From Polyangiaceae bacterium (lineage in GTDB: Bacteria > Myxococcota_A > Polyangia > Polyangiales > Polyangiaceae): 64,000 bases of DNA. The notes beneath the pieces were generated by a model. That model searched no databases, was not told where the DNA came from, and was given only the letters and a program-made list of their open reading frames with translations. Below are positions 40,186 to 48,677 of this stretch, in pieces; within the stretch, counting starts at the first letter, position 1, and every line of letters starts with the position of its first letter. A program made the position numbers and the translations under genes. The DNA is taken from contig JAICUB010000029.1 of the NCBI GenBank assembly GCA_025936045.1, positions 25,683 through 89,682 on the forward strand, written 5' to 3'.

Positions 40186-41496
40186 TCAGGGCGTGCAGCC
40201 CCACTCTTGCACGCCGTTCACGAGCACCACGATCTTGTTCCACGTCTGCTTCACCGTTTGCGAACCGTACGAGTAGTCGTTCGTCTGCGTCTGGTTGGAC
40301 GAACCGGACACGGGCGCAAGGTACGTCTCGAACCGGATGAGCTGGTTCGGCGTGAGCGGCCCCGTACCGTCGAAAGTGGTCGCGACGTAGTGGTCGGCCG
40401 TCGAGGTCGTCGTGCCGAGCGCGGCCTCGGTCGTGATGACGTTGCCGGCGCCGGCCGAATCGAACAAATTCTGGAGTTGGCTGAAAGTGGGGTGCGGCAC
40501 GAGCGCGGTGCCCGGGCTTTCCTGCGTGAAATAGTAGCGAACCTCGATCGTGTTCACGTTCACGCTGGTCGAGCCCACGTTCACGACGTCCATGTCGTAG
40601 GTGATTTGCGAGCCGGCGTTGTTGTTGGCGTAATCGACGCGCATGCTGCCCGTCACGCAGCCGCTCGCCGCGCCGCCCGCTCCCGCAGTGCCTGAGCCCG
40701 CGCTGCCGCTCGTGCCGGCGACGCCACCTGCGCCCGCGCCGCTTCCGCCGGTTCCGGCTTGACCGCCCGCGGCAGCACCACCACTCGCACCGGCGCTGCC
40801 GCCCGTTCCCGCGCTGCCGCCCGTCGTTCCGCCCGCACCACTGCCGCCACCGACACCGCTGCTCCCGCCGGTGCCGCTGCCGCCGGTCCCCACTTCCCCG
40901 CCCATGCCCGCCTCGCCGCTCTCGCCGCCTTGACCCCCTTCAGTCGCCGTTCCGCCGACTCCGCTGAGTCCACCCGCGCCCGTCACACCCGCGCTCCCGC
41001 CGCTGCCTCCGAGGCTCGTGTCGCCCGCGGTGCCGCTGCCGGCGGTACCCGCACCGCTCGTGCCGCCGGCGTTCGTGCCGCCGGCGTTCGTGCCGCCGGC
41101 GTTCGTGCCGCCGGCGTTCGTGCCGCCGGCGTTCGTACCCCCGGCGCTCGTCGTTCCGGCCGAACCGCCGCCGGTACCCATGCCCGCGTTGCCCGTTCCG
41201 CCCGCGGCCGTTTGACCACTGGAGCCACCTTGCCCGGCTGCCGCACCGGTACCGGTCCCCGCTCCGCCGGTCGCGTTGGTCGTACCGCCCGTCGCGGCTC
41301 CGGCGCTGCCACCGACGCCGCCTGAACCCACGATGCCCGCGTGCCCACCGGCGCCTGCCCGTCCCGCGGTACCGCCACGTCCGCCGCTCGCGCCGCTCGC
41401 GTCCGAGCCGGAGTCATCGTTGTTCGAACCGCAACCAAACGCGATGCCCGCTCCGAGAGCGGCGAACACGACAACGCGCGAAGAGAAAGTCGGCAT
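40186..41496 (-). CDS. Lipoprotein with Gly-rich linker and CBM3 cellulose-binding-like domain
   Basis: From an ATG at 41496 (GGAGG 7 nt upstream) the product is 436 residues. A lipoprotein signal (GIAFGC) leads to about 260 residues of GGxxG-type linker, including five GGTNA repeats, then a C-terminal domain of about 150 residues. This has DYANNNAGSQITYDMDVVNVGSTSVN, RYYFTQE and TQTNDYSYG, the pattern of family 3 cellulose-binding modules. No catalytic domain is present, so it may anchor the cell to cellulose. It converges on the GH43 gene. Confidence 0.85.
   Translation of the reverse strand: MPTFSSRVVVFAALGAGIAFGCGSNNDDSGSDASGASGGRGGTAGRAGAGGHAGIVGSGGVGGSAGAATGGTTNATGGAGTGTGAAAGQGGSSGQTAAGGTGNAGMGTGGGSAGTTSAGGTNAGGTNAGGTNAGGTNAGGTNAGGTSGAGTAGSGTAGDTSLGGSGGSAGVTGAGGLSGVGGTATEGGQGGESGEAGMGGEVGTGGSGTGGSSGVGGGSGAGGTTGGSAGTGGSAGASGGAAAGGQAGTGGSGAGAGGVAGTSGSAGSGTAGAGGAASGCVTGSMRVDYANNNAGSQITYDMDVVNVGSTSVNVNTIEVRYYFTQESPGTALVPHPTFSQLQNLFDSAGAGNVITTEAALGTTTSTADHYVATTFDGTGPLTPNQLIRFETYLAPVSGSSNQTQTNDYSYGSQTVKQTWNKIVVLVNGVQEWGCTP
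41071..41145. repeat. Five 15-bp tandem repeats in the CBM3 lipoprotein linker
   Basis: The unit gttcgtgccgccggc occurs five times head to tail, the last with two changes; a variant unit precedes it. On the coding (minus) strand each unit encodes Ala-Gly-Gly-Thr-Asn. The near-identity at DNA level implies recent slippage and a variable linker length. Confidence 0.8.
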
Positions 41497-41704
41497 GCGC
41501 GCATCCTCCATGAGACGCGCTCTCACGTAAAGCGGAGCCTCGCCTCATCGCACTCGAGTTACAGCATCGCGGGAACGACGCCGGACAAAATGACCCGAGT
41601 GACGTCAAGGTTTCTTTACTGCGTGTCCGGATGCAGCAGTGGACGTTGCGAACGCGTGACGGCCTCAAGGTTCCGCGAACGCGGCCGTTTCGAACTGCGC
41701 AGCG

Positions 41705-41911
41705 ATGCGCATGATCAACGGCTTCGCGTGCCGCAATTGCGGCGACGAAGAGCTCGCGAAACACGGGCTCGATCCCGCGCATCCAGAGCGCGAGTTCGCC
41801 GGCAACGAAGTCTACGTTCCAGGGCGGATGGAGGCTGACGCTGCGCGCTTCGGCGTCAATCGACCGAGCACGAGTGGAAACGTCGGACGTCACGTGAGCG
41901 TGCGCGCGTGA
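41705..41911 (+). CDS. Small conserved hypothetical protein
   Basis: This 68-residue frame begins MRMINGFACRNCGDEELAKHG and continues LDPAHPE. I recall many short proteobacterial proteins starting NGFxCxNCxDVxxAKxxxDPAHP, and this fits that pattern, with two Cys that could bind a metal. The C-terminal part is less conserved. No good ribosome-binding site is visible. Function unknown. Confidence 0.55.
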   Translation: MRMINGFACRNCGDEELAKHGLDPAHPEREFAGNEVYVPGRMEADAARFGVNRPSTSGNVGRHVSVRA

Positions 41912-42066
41912 CGCCGGACGCCGGATGTGCGCTCGGGTGGGAACGACGCGCGCTCGCGGCGACAAGCGCACACATCGCGCGCGTGCGTGCACACGTCGGA
42001 GCACCGATATCGAGATTGACGAGCTCGCGATTGAGGCGTTCGATTCGAAGCTCTCGGGAGGTTCTT

Positions 42067-42927
42067 ATGAGACAGAGGATTAGTTTGGGGCGACCTTTTT
42101 GCCATGGGGTTTGGACGGCGGCGGTGCTCGCCGTTCCACTGTTCGGCTGCGGCTCGAGCGTGCAGCAGCACGTCGCGGCCGCGCCCGCGCGCACGGCGCC
42201 CGCGCCCGCGCCCGCGGCAGCGACCACACCACAACCCGCGGAGCAAAGCGCGCACGCCGATGGACCGGCAAACCCCGCGGACGAAGCGCACGCGGCCGCG
42301 CCCGCCGAGCAAGCCGCCGCGCACCTGCTGCCGAGCAGCTGCGAGCCTGGCACCGAGCCGTGCGCCACGCCGGCGAAGTTCGTCGAGCAGGTGTGTCGCG
42401 GCAGATACCCCACGCTCGCCCTCGCGATGTTCGAGAAGGGCACGCCTTGGCGCCGCGGCTACGTGAAGGTCGAGACGCTCGAGCCCATCAACATGTACGA
42501 GGGTGAGCGCAGCGAGAACTGGCTCTCCTTCGGCGAAGAGGTGCTCCTGCTCCGCACGCGCGGGCCGAGCGGCAAGAGCAAGGTGCAAGTGAGCGGCCCG
42601 ACCGACGTCGACATTCTGCGCTGGGACGGCACCTGCGCGACCGTCCGGCAGGAAATGCTCGCCCCCTACCCCACGAACACGAGCGTGCTCACGGCCCGCA
42701 TCGTGTGGAAGTACCTCGACGAGCCGACGCAAGAAGCGCTCCTCGTCAACCATTGGGTCCAAAGTGCGAGCGACAAGGAGCGCCCGCTCTGCCGCGGTTC
42801 GACCATGAAGCACCCCGACGCCTCTTGCGACAAGGCGAGCCGCAAGCTCACCGATGCCATCGCGGTCGCGGTGCGCGGCGGCATCGCGCTTCCGACGCCG
42901 TCGAAGCTGCCCGCCTGGCAAGACTGA
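42067..42927 (+). CDS. Lipoprotein, unknown function
   Basis: The 286-residue protein starts at an ATG with GGGAGG 6 nt upstream and has a signal ending AVPLFGC. An Ala/Pro-rich linker of about 60 residues is followed by a globular domain with conserved-looking motifs (FVEQVCRGRYPTLALAMFEKG; GYVKVETLEPINMY; FGEEVLLLRTRG) and several Cys. The domain resembles a periplasmic or surface SH3-like fold only by strand pattern. It ends 16 bp before the DNA methyltransferase gene. Confidence 0.7.
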   Translation: MRQRISLGRPFCHGVWTAAVLAVPLFGCGSSVQQHVAAAPARTAPAPAPAAATTPQPAEQSAHADGPANPADEAHAAAPAEQAAAHLLPSSCEPGTEPCATPAKFVEQVCRGRYPTLALAMFEKGTPWRRGYVKVETLEPINMYEGERSENWLSFGEEVLLLRTRGPSGKSKVQVSGPTDVDILRWDGTCATVRQEMLAPYPTNTSVLTARIVWKYLDEPTQEALLVNHWVQSASDKERPLCRGSTMKHPDASCDKASRKLTDAIAVAVRGGIALPTPSKLPAWQD

Positions 42928-42943
42928 GGTAGCTTGCGGGTCG

Positions 42944-44590
42944 ATGGCGCCCGCAAGCGAAGCGCACGCGAGCGAGCTTGCCGCCGTCGCGCTCGCCCTC
43001 GGCGCGCGTGAGGTCGGACGCCTCTCCCCCGGCGAGGAACGGCTCGCCGCAGGCGCTGCACGCGTCCCGCGCGGCAAGGTCGCGGCGTTTCGTGAAGCAA
43101 TCGCGCGCGGCGAGGATCCCATCGGCGCTGCGTTCTGCGCTCTGCGCTCGCCGGTCGAACGCCGGCCGCTCGGCGCGACCTACACGCCGCGCGCCGTCGT
43201 CGAGGCGATGACGGAGTGGGCGGCGAGCGCGACGCCCGCGCGCGTCGTCGATGCAGGTGCCGGCAGCGGGCGCTTCGTCGTCGCCGCGGGGCGGCGGTTT
43301 CCGCGCGCGGCGCTCGTCGCGACCGAAATCGATCCGCTCGCGCTCCTGGGATTGCGGGCGCACCTCGCGGCGGCCGGCTTGGCTCGGCGCTCCCGCGTCG
43401 TCGCGGGCGACTACCGTTCGCTCGCGTTGGGCGCCGTTCGGGGACCCACGCTCTTCATCGGCAATCCACCGTACGTCCGCCATCATGCGATCGGCGCCGA
43501 GTGGAAGGCGTGGCTCGTACGGCGCGCGAAGGAGCTCGGCCTGCACGCGAGCCAGCTCGCCGGCCTTCACGTTCACTTCTTCCTCGCGACGGCGCACCTC
43601 GCGCGGCCGGGCGACTACGGCGCCTTCGTCACCGCGGCCGAGTGGCTCGACGTGAACTACGGCGCGCTCGTGCGGCAACTGCTCCTCGGCCCGCTCGGGG
43701 GCCGGAGCATCCACCTCGTCGAACCCACGTCGCCGGTCTTCCCCGACGCGCAGGCGACGGCCGCCGTCGCTTGCTTCGAGGTCGGCTCGCGCGCGGCAGA
43801 GCTCACGCTCGCGCGCGTCACGTCGCTCGAAGCGCTCGGGCAACTCGCGACCGGACGCCTCGTGCGCCGCGAGCGGCTCGAGCGCTCGGCACGCTGGACG
43901 CCGCTCACCACGCGCGCGCGCCCTACTCCCGCGGGTTACATCGAGCTCGGCGAGCTCTGCCGCGTGCACCGCGGCCAGGTCACCGGTAAAAATAGCGTCT
44001 GGATCGCGGGGCCCCACAGTGAAACCCTGCCGCTGAGCGTGCTCTACCCCGCCGTAACCAAAGCGCGGGAGCTCTTCGCCGCCGGCCACCTGCTCGCGGA
44101 CACGGCGGGGCTCCGGCGCGTCATCGATTTACCGGCGGACCTCGACGCGCTGCCGGCCGCGCAGCGCGCGCCCATCGAGCGCTTTCTGCGCACCGCGCGC
44201 GGCATGGGCGCCGATCGCGGCTTCATCGCGCGCCATCGCCGGGCGTGGTGGTCGGTGGGGCTCTACGAGCCGGCGCCGATCCTCGCGACGTACATGGCGC
44301 GCCGCCCCCCCGCGTTCGTGAGAAACCCCGCCGGAGCACGGCACCTCAATATCGCCCACGGGCTCTACCCGCGCGTGTCGCTTTCCCCGCGCGCGCTCGA
44401 CGCGCTCGCTCGTTATCTGTCGTCGGCGACGGACGTGACGCAAGGCCGAACGTACGCCGGCGGGCTCACGAAGTTCGAGCCGCGCGAGATGGAGCGCTTG
44501 CCGGTGCCCACACCCGAGCTCTTGGAAGCGACGCCGGCCGCGTTCAGAGCGGCGCGGCGCTTTCGAACAAAGCCTGCCAAGCTTCTCTGA
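42944..44590 (+). CDS. N6-adenine DNA methyltransferase (class I SAM, Eco57I/TaqI-like), solitary
   Basis: The 548-residue protein has motif I VVDAGAGSGRFV (about residues 98-109) and catalytic motif IV NPPY at 174-177, as in adenine-specific DNA methyltransferases. The second half (VHRGQVTGKNSVWIAG; HLNIAHGLYPR; GLTKFEPREMERL) resembles the target-recognition part of TaqI/Eco57I-like enzymes. No restriction gene, specificity subunit or BREX/DISARM partner is adjacent, so it may be an orphan regulator of DNA methylation or part of a dispersed system. Its 3' end overlaps the convergent HDOD gene by 47 bp. Confidence 0.85.
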   Translation: MAPASEAHASELAAVALALGAREVGRLSPGEERLAAGAARVPRGKVAAFREAIARGEDPIGAAFCALRSPVERRPLGATYTPRAVVEAMTEWAASATPARVVDAGAGSGRFVVAAGRRFPRAALVATEIDPLALLGLRAHLAAAGLARRSRVVAGDYRSLALGAVRGPTLFIGNPPYVRHHAIGAEWKAWLVRRAKELGLHASQLAGLHVHFFLATAHLARPGDYGAFVTAAEWLDVNYGALVRQLLLGPLGGRSIHLVEPTSPVFPDAQATAAVACFEVGSRAAELTLARVTSLEALGQLATGRLVRRERLERSARWTPLTTRARPTPAGYIELGELCRVHRGQVTGKNSVWIAGPHSETLPLSVLYPAVTKARELFAAGHLLADTAGLRRVIDLPADLDALPAAQRAPIERFLRTARGMGADRGFIARHRRAWWSVGLYEPAPILATYMARRPPAFVRNPAGARHLNIAHGLYPRVSLSPRALDALARYLSSATDVTQGRTYAGGLTKFEPREMERLPVPTPELLEATPAAFRAARRFRTKPAKLL

Positions 44591-45686
44591 TTTCGCGGGG
44601 TGGCGAGAACAGCTCGACTTCGACGCGCCACGCCGAGCCGTTCGGCGCGGAGAGCAGCACGTTGAACCAGGTTTCGATGCGCTCGGCAGCGGTCCCGGCG
44701 GCAAGCCGCACGATCGAGCCCTCCTGCAACGGCGCCGAGCTCGAGGCTTCCAAGCCGGTCTGCGCGAGGCTCGTGCCCGTGAGCTCTACCGCGCCCTTCT
44801 TGCGACAATCGGCGAGCGGGACGGCGCAGCGGCGGCGTTCACCGGCGAGTGCCTTGTCGGGACTCGCGACCACGGTCGACGCCCGGCTCGGCGCGGGCGG
44901 CGGGACGGCGGCGAGAGCGTCGAGCGCGGCCGGCAACCCCTGAATCAGCTCGTCGAGCGCGCGCGCTTCGGCGGGCGACGACGCTTCGGGGCGCCAGCTG
45001 CTCTCGAGCGCTTCCGAAATGCGCTCGGCCTCGGCGACGAGCGCCGCCATCGGCGTCGTGACGCCGGGACGCAGCCCATCCATGATCTCCGCGGGCAGCT
45101 GCCAGCGCTCTCCCACCGCGAGCGCGAGAGCCTCACGTTGCTCTTCGGCGACGGCGAGCCACTGCAGGATCTGGAGCGGCGCCGCGGCGCGCTGGGTCAC
45201 GAGTAGATGCTCGATGGCGGCGACCGCGACGGAGCGCCCGAAGCCATGGATCAATCCGGCCAGAAACGCCGCATTTTCGTCGAGGCTCCGCAGGCGCGAG
45301 AGCTTCTGACACGCGAGCGCGCACGTCACCGAGCGCCGCCACGCGCGATACTTCACATCGAAGAGCGCGCCGGCTTGCGTCGCGCCCGAGCCGATGCCGG
45401 CCGCCACGGCGAGCGCCGAAACGAGGCGCGCGCCGAGCCGGTTCACCGCGCGGGGCAGCGACGTGATGTCTTCGGACGCGCGATAGAGCGCGGAGTTGAC
45501 GACGCTCAGGATGCGCGCGGCGAGCGCCGGATCCGCCGCGATGGTGTCCGACACCTCCGCGAGGCTGTAGTTCGGGCGCGCTACGATCCGCTGGAGCCGG
45601 AGGGCGACCGCGGGATAAGGTGGAACCTGGAAGTCGCCTTTGGCGACTAACTCGGCGAGTGCGGCCCGTAGGGCATCGGGAGACAC
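44544..45686 (-). CDS. HDOD domain signalling protein with C-terminal PilZ-like region
   Basis: From a GTG at 45686 the product is 380 residues; an ATG at 45743 would add 19 residues of unlike composition. The HDOD domain covers about residues 15-230 (PPYPAVALRLQRIVARPNYSLAEVSDTIAADP; ARILSVVNSALY). HDOD is a catalytically dead HD-fold module used in bacterial signalling. The last about 95 residues (GAVELTGTSLAQTGLEAS; PLQEGSIVRL) look like a PilZ-type beta-barrel but the RxxxR motif for cyclic di-GMP is not clear. Its targets are unknown. Confidence 0.8.
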   Translation of the reverse strand: MSPDALRAALAELVAKGDFQVPPYPAVALRLQRIVARPNYSLAEVSDTIAADPALAARILSVVNSALYRASEDITSLPRAVNRLGARLVSALAVAAGIGSGATQAGALFDVKYRAWRRSVTCALACQKLSRLRSLDENAAFLAGLIHGFGRSVAVAAIEHLLVTQRAAAPLQILQWLAVAEEQREALALAVGERWQLPAEIMDGLRPGVTTPMAALVAEAERISEALESSWRPEASSPAEARALDELIQGLPAALDALAAVPPPAPSRASTVVASPDKALAGERRRCAVPLADCRKKGAVELTGTSLAQTGLEASSSAPLQEGSIVRLAAGTAAERIETWFNVLLSAPNGSAWRVEVELFSPPREIREAWQALFESAAPL

Positions 45687-45853
45687 GCTCCTGCAACGGC
45701 CGCCTGCCGCGCCTCGATAAGCGAGTCGCCCCCGTGCCGGCATGCTTCGTGATGGTGTGGGGAATTTACCTACAATCCCAGGTCAACGAGCCCTCGCCAT
45801 GCCGGTCTCGGACGCGCTCGTCGTCGCCGAGACGCGTTCACCGAAGCGTCGCG

Positions 45854-46393
45854 TCAACGTAGAGCACCGACCGTCGCGCGCTTCGCGAGCAAGAGACACG
45901 CTTCGAACGAGCCGCTCGGCTCGTAAGCTTGCTCGGCGAGCGCGCCGACGAGCATCAGATTGTCGGCAAGCTCGAAGGCTTCGATGCTCGTGCCGTTCGT
46001 CGCGCGCTCGCCGTCCGCAGCGAGCTCATCGCGCTCGGCCAAGAAGGCGCGCGTGCGTGGGGCAAAGCTCACGGCGCTCTCCGTGTACGCGAGCACCCGC
46101 TTGCCGAGCGCACGCGCAAAGCCCATCTCGTAAGCGGTGCCGACGTCCGCGCTCGGCCCGCGAAACGGCGTCATGTTCGCGATCACGAGCTCGGAGCTTC
46201 GGATCAGCGCCTCGTTCGCGGCGCTGATGGCGAGCCCCGTCGCGCGCGGCGAAGCGGCTTCGAGCTCGGCGTCGAGCGGAAACACGCCTTCGAATCCGTG
46301 CTGCGCGCAGAGCCGCTTTTTCTCGGCGCCCGCGGCCACGGCGTCGGGCAGAAACACCTCCGGACCGGCAAGATAAACGCGCAAGCGAGCCAT
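45854..46393 (-). CDS. Nucleoside 2-deoxyribosyltransferase
   Basis: This 179-residue protein has the family pattern VYLAGPEVFLPDA at the N-terminus, VIANMTPFRGPSADVGTAYEMG with the probable catalytic Glu in the middle, and a helical C-terminus with DNLML. The family swaps the base of 2'-deoxyribonucleosides in purine or pyrimidine salvage; related enzymes use deoxyribonucleotides. The ATG at 46393 was chosen for the immediate start of the first strand. It lies upstream of the HDOD gene on the same strand, 167 bp apart. Confidence 0.85.
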   Translation of the reverse strand: MARLRVYLAGPEVFLPDAVAAGAEKKRLCAQHGFEGVFPLDAELEAASPRATGLAISAANEALIRSSELVIANMTPFRGPSADVGTAYEMGFARALGKRVLAYTESAVSFAPRTRAFLAERDELAADGERATNGTSIEAFELADNLMLVGALAEQAYEPSGSFEACLLLAKRATVGALR

Positions 46394-46490
46394 GGCCCGG
46401 CCACGTTACCGCGGCGCAGCTTCCTCGAGCACGCACCTTACGTGCGGGCGCCCCCGACGGGTGCCCCTGAGGCGCCCAGAATGCGGCGCG

Positions 46491-46505
46491 GCGCCCCCGG
46501 GGCGC
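46491..46505 (-). terminator. GC-rich hairpin after the phosphohexomutase gene
   Basis: GCGCCCC-C-GGGGCGC is a perfect 7-bp inverted repeat that abuts the stop codon of the mutase gene. There is no T-run, so intrinsic termination is uncertain; it could also mark a pause or protect the 3' end. Confidence 0.35.
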
Positions 46506-47981
46506 TCAGCCGCGGCGCGCGGCGAGCACGCCGAGCCCGTAGCGCAAGAGCTCCTTCGCGCGCGCTTCCGTGCCGGCCTCGACGTAGCAGCGCAGCTCGG
46601 GCGCGTTGCCGCTCGGGCGCACGTGCAGCACCTCCCCGCTCTCGAATTGGATGCGCAAGCCGTCGACGGTGTCGAACGTCTTGGCCCTGCCGAGCTCCGG
46701 GAAGGCGCGCTCGATGCCGTCCGCGCCCGCTCGAGTGAGCTCGCTCACGAGCGCTTGGCCGCGCTCGGTCGGAAAATGCTCGAGCCGGTCGCTGTCGGTG
46801 AAGCGCTGCGGGAGCTCCTCGAGCAAACGCGAGAGCGACGTCTTCTTCGCGAGCGCGGACAGGAGCAGCGACAAGTGCACGACGACCGCGTCGCGCGTCG
46901 GCAGCGGCGCGAGCTCGCCGCCGCCGGGCACCGCGAGCGCCGTCGCCTGCAAGAAGCCGCCGTTCGCCTCGTAACCGACGACGCGTGTCTCACCCGCGGC
47001 GACCGCCGCGACCATCGCCTCGATCACGAAGGGTGAGCCGATGCGCGTGCGGGCGGGCTTGAACCAGCCGGAGCGCTCGAGCGCGGTGTTGCAGCTCACG
47101 GGCGCCGCGGCGGCTCCGGCGCCGAGGTAGCGCGCGACGAGCAAGCACGCGCTGTCTCCGCGCAAGAAAATGCCGCGCTCGTCGGCGACGAGCGGCCGAT
47201 CGCTGTCGCCGTCCGTCGAGACGATCGCGAAGAGCCCGTGCTCGCGGGCCCAACCCGCCGCAAGCTCGCGATCCTCGGGGCGAATCGCCTCCGTATCGAC
47301 CGGGACGAAGCGTTCCGACCAGCCGAGCCGGACGACCTCGGCGCCGAGCTCGGCGAGCACCTCGACCATGAGCTCGCGCCCGACCGCCGAATGCCCGTAG
47401 ACGCCGACGCGCACGCCCGCGAGCGCGCGCGGAAACGCGGACGTGAAACGCCGCTTGTAGTGCGCGCGGGCGCTCGCGTTCGCCGGCGGCAGCTCGCGCA
47501 CGTCCGCCGGTCTGAAGTAGCCCTCCGCGTCGAAGATCGGAGCAAGCTCGAGCACCTGTTCGCGCATGCCCTGCTCGTCGCGCTTGGTGATCTCGCCTTC
47601 TGGGCCGTTGAATTTGATGCCGTTGCGATCGTCGGGGATGTGACTGCCCGTGACCATGATCGACGGCCAACCCTGCGCGACGGCGTAGAGCATCGCCGCC
47701 GGACTCGGGACCTGGCCGGCGTGGTCGACCGTGAGTCCGAAATCCGCCACGGCGCGGCCGACGGCGCGCAGGATGCGCGGGGTGCTCGGCCTGAGGTCGC
47801 CGGCGATCGTGACGGCGCGCGCCGCGCGGAGCTGTCGGCTTGCCTTGAGATGCTGGAGGAACGCCGACGTATAGACGTACGCGACCTGGTCCGTGAGCTC
47901 GGTCACGAGGCCGCGGGCGCCGCTCGTCCCGAACTTCACGCCCGAGCGGGCCATCACCTCCGAAACCGAGACACTCACCAC
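46506..47981 (-). CDS. manB: Phosphomannomutase/phosphoglucomutase
   Basis: The 491-residue protein starts at a GTG at 47981 with GAGGAG 6 nt upstream. It has all four alpha-D-phosphohexomutase signatures: catalytic phosphoserine loop TGSHIPDDRNGIK, metal loop DGDSDRP, sugar-binding loop EANGGF and phosphate-binding loop RPSGNAPELR. The enzyme interconverts sugar 6- and 1-phosphates, feeding GDP-mannose or UDP-glucose synthesis. Substrate choice cannot be decided from sequence, so the gene symbol is a guess. It is divergent from a small lipoprotein gene. Confidence 0.85.
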   Translation of the reverse strand: MVSVSVSEVMARSGVKFGTSGARGLVTELTDQVAYVYTSAFLQHLKASRQLRAARAVTIAGDLRPSTPRILRAVGRAVADFGLTVDHAGQVPSPAAMLYAVAQGWPSIMVTGSHIPDDRNGIKFNGPEGEITKRDEQGMREQVLELAPIFDAEGYFRPADVRELPPANASARAHYKRRFTSAFPRALAGVRVGVYGHSAVGRELMVEVLAELGAEVVRLGWSERFVPVDTEAIRPEDRELAAGWAREHGLFAIVSTDGDSDRPLVADERGIFLRGDSACLLVARYLGAGAAAAPVSCNTALERSGWFKPARTRIGSPFVIEAMVAAVAAGETRVVGYEANGGFLQATALAVPGGGELAPLPTRDAVVVHLSLLLSALAKKTSLSRLLEELPQRFTDSDRLEHFPTERGQALVSELTRAGADGIERAFPELGRAKTFDTVDGLRIQFESGEVLHVRPSGNAPELRCYVEAGTEARAKELLRYGLGVLAARRG

Positions 47982-48229
47982 GACGCGCTCCTCATAGCTC
48001 GCGGCTAGAGGTAGCCGGCGCGTCGGGCACGCGCCAGCCGCGCCACGATCCGGCGGCTTTCTCGCGCGAACGGGCCGTTTCGGCCGAAGTGGCGGAGGCA
48101 CGCCGCACCGGGCGGGCCGCTCCGCACACTCCGGCGCGTCGAGGCCGCTCGCGCCGAAGCACGCGGGGGCGGCCGCGTGGCACGTCGCTTGCTGGGGTTG
48201 ATCGGATCTTCCACCACGACGAGGCACCG

Positions 48230-48538
48230 ATGAAACCCTTTCGATTCGTTCCGCTCTGCGCCGTCGCCGGACTCTGGCTCTTCTCGGCGTGCGGCAGCGA
48301 CAACCCCATCAACCAGATCGAAAACAAGATCACGTGCCACGACGTCTGCCAGCGCTACTCCGACTGCTACGACAAGGGCTACGACGTGAGCGGCTGCACC
48401 GATCGCTGCACCAACGACTCGACGGCGGAGGACGAGAAGGACGACAAGCTGAAGGCTTGCGACGACTGCATCGGCGATAAGTCGTGCCTCTCGGCGACGT
48501 TCAATTGTACGACGGAGTGCTCGCCGTTCGTGCCCTGA
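48230..48538 (+). CDS. Small Cys-rich lipoprotein
   Basis: This 102-residue product starts at an ATG at 48230. A signal peptide ends LFSAC. The mature part has CHDVCQRYSDCYDKGYDVSGC, then CTDRC, a very acidic stretch (EDEKDDK) and a Cys-rich end (CDDCIGDKSC, CTTEC). The C-x3-C spacing matches the protein at 13144-13506, so they look like paralogs. The acidic stretch could bind Ca2+. Function unknown. Confidence 0.75.
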   Translation: MKPFRFVPLCAVAGLWLFSACGSDNPINQIENKITCHDVCQRYSDCYDKGYDVSGCTDRCTNDSTAEDEKDDKLKACDDCIGDKSCLSATFNCTTECSPFVP

Positions 48539-48677
48539 AGGGCCCGGCGGCGGCCCTGGCTGGCGAGCACGCCGAGTCACCGATGTAGGTGCATGGCGGT
48601 GAGCTCCGGCGCGTTGCGCCCCCGGAGCACTGAGGATACCCTCCTGGTTCTGCTTGTAAGGTTCGAGGAGGCTATCG

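Noticed and set aside
42067..44590. Complete restriction-modification or BREX/DISARM locus around the DNA methyltransferase
   Set aside because: Neighbouring genes encode a lipoprotein and an HDOD protein; no nuclease, helicase or specificity subunit is visible.
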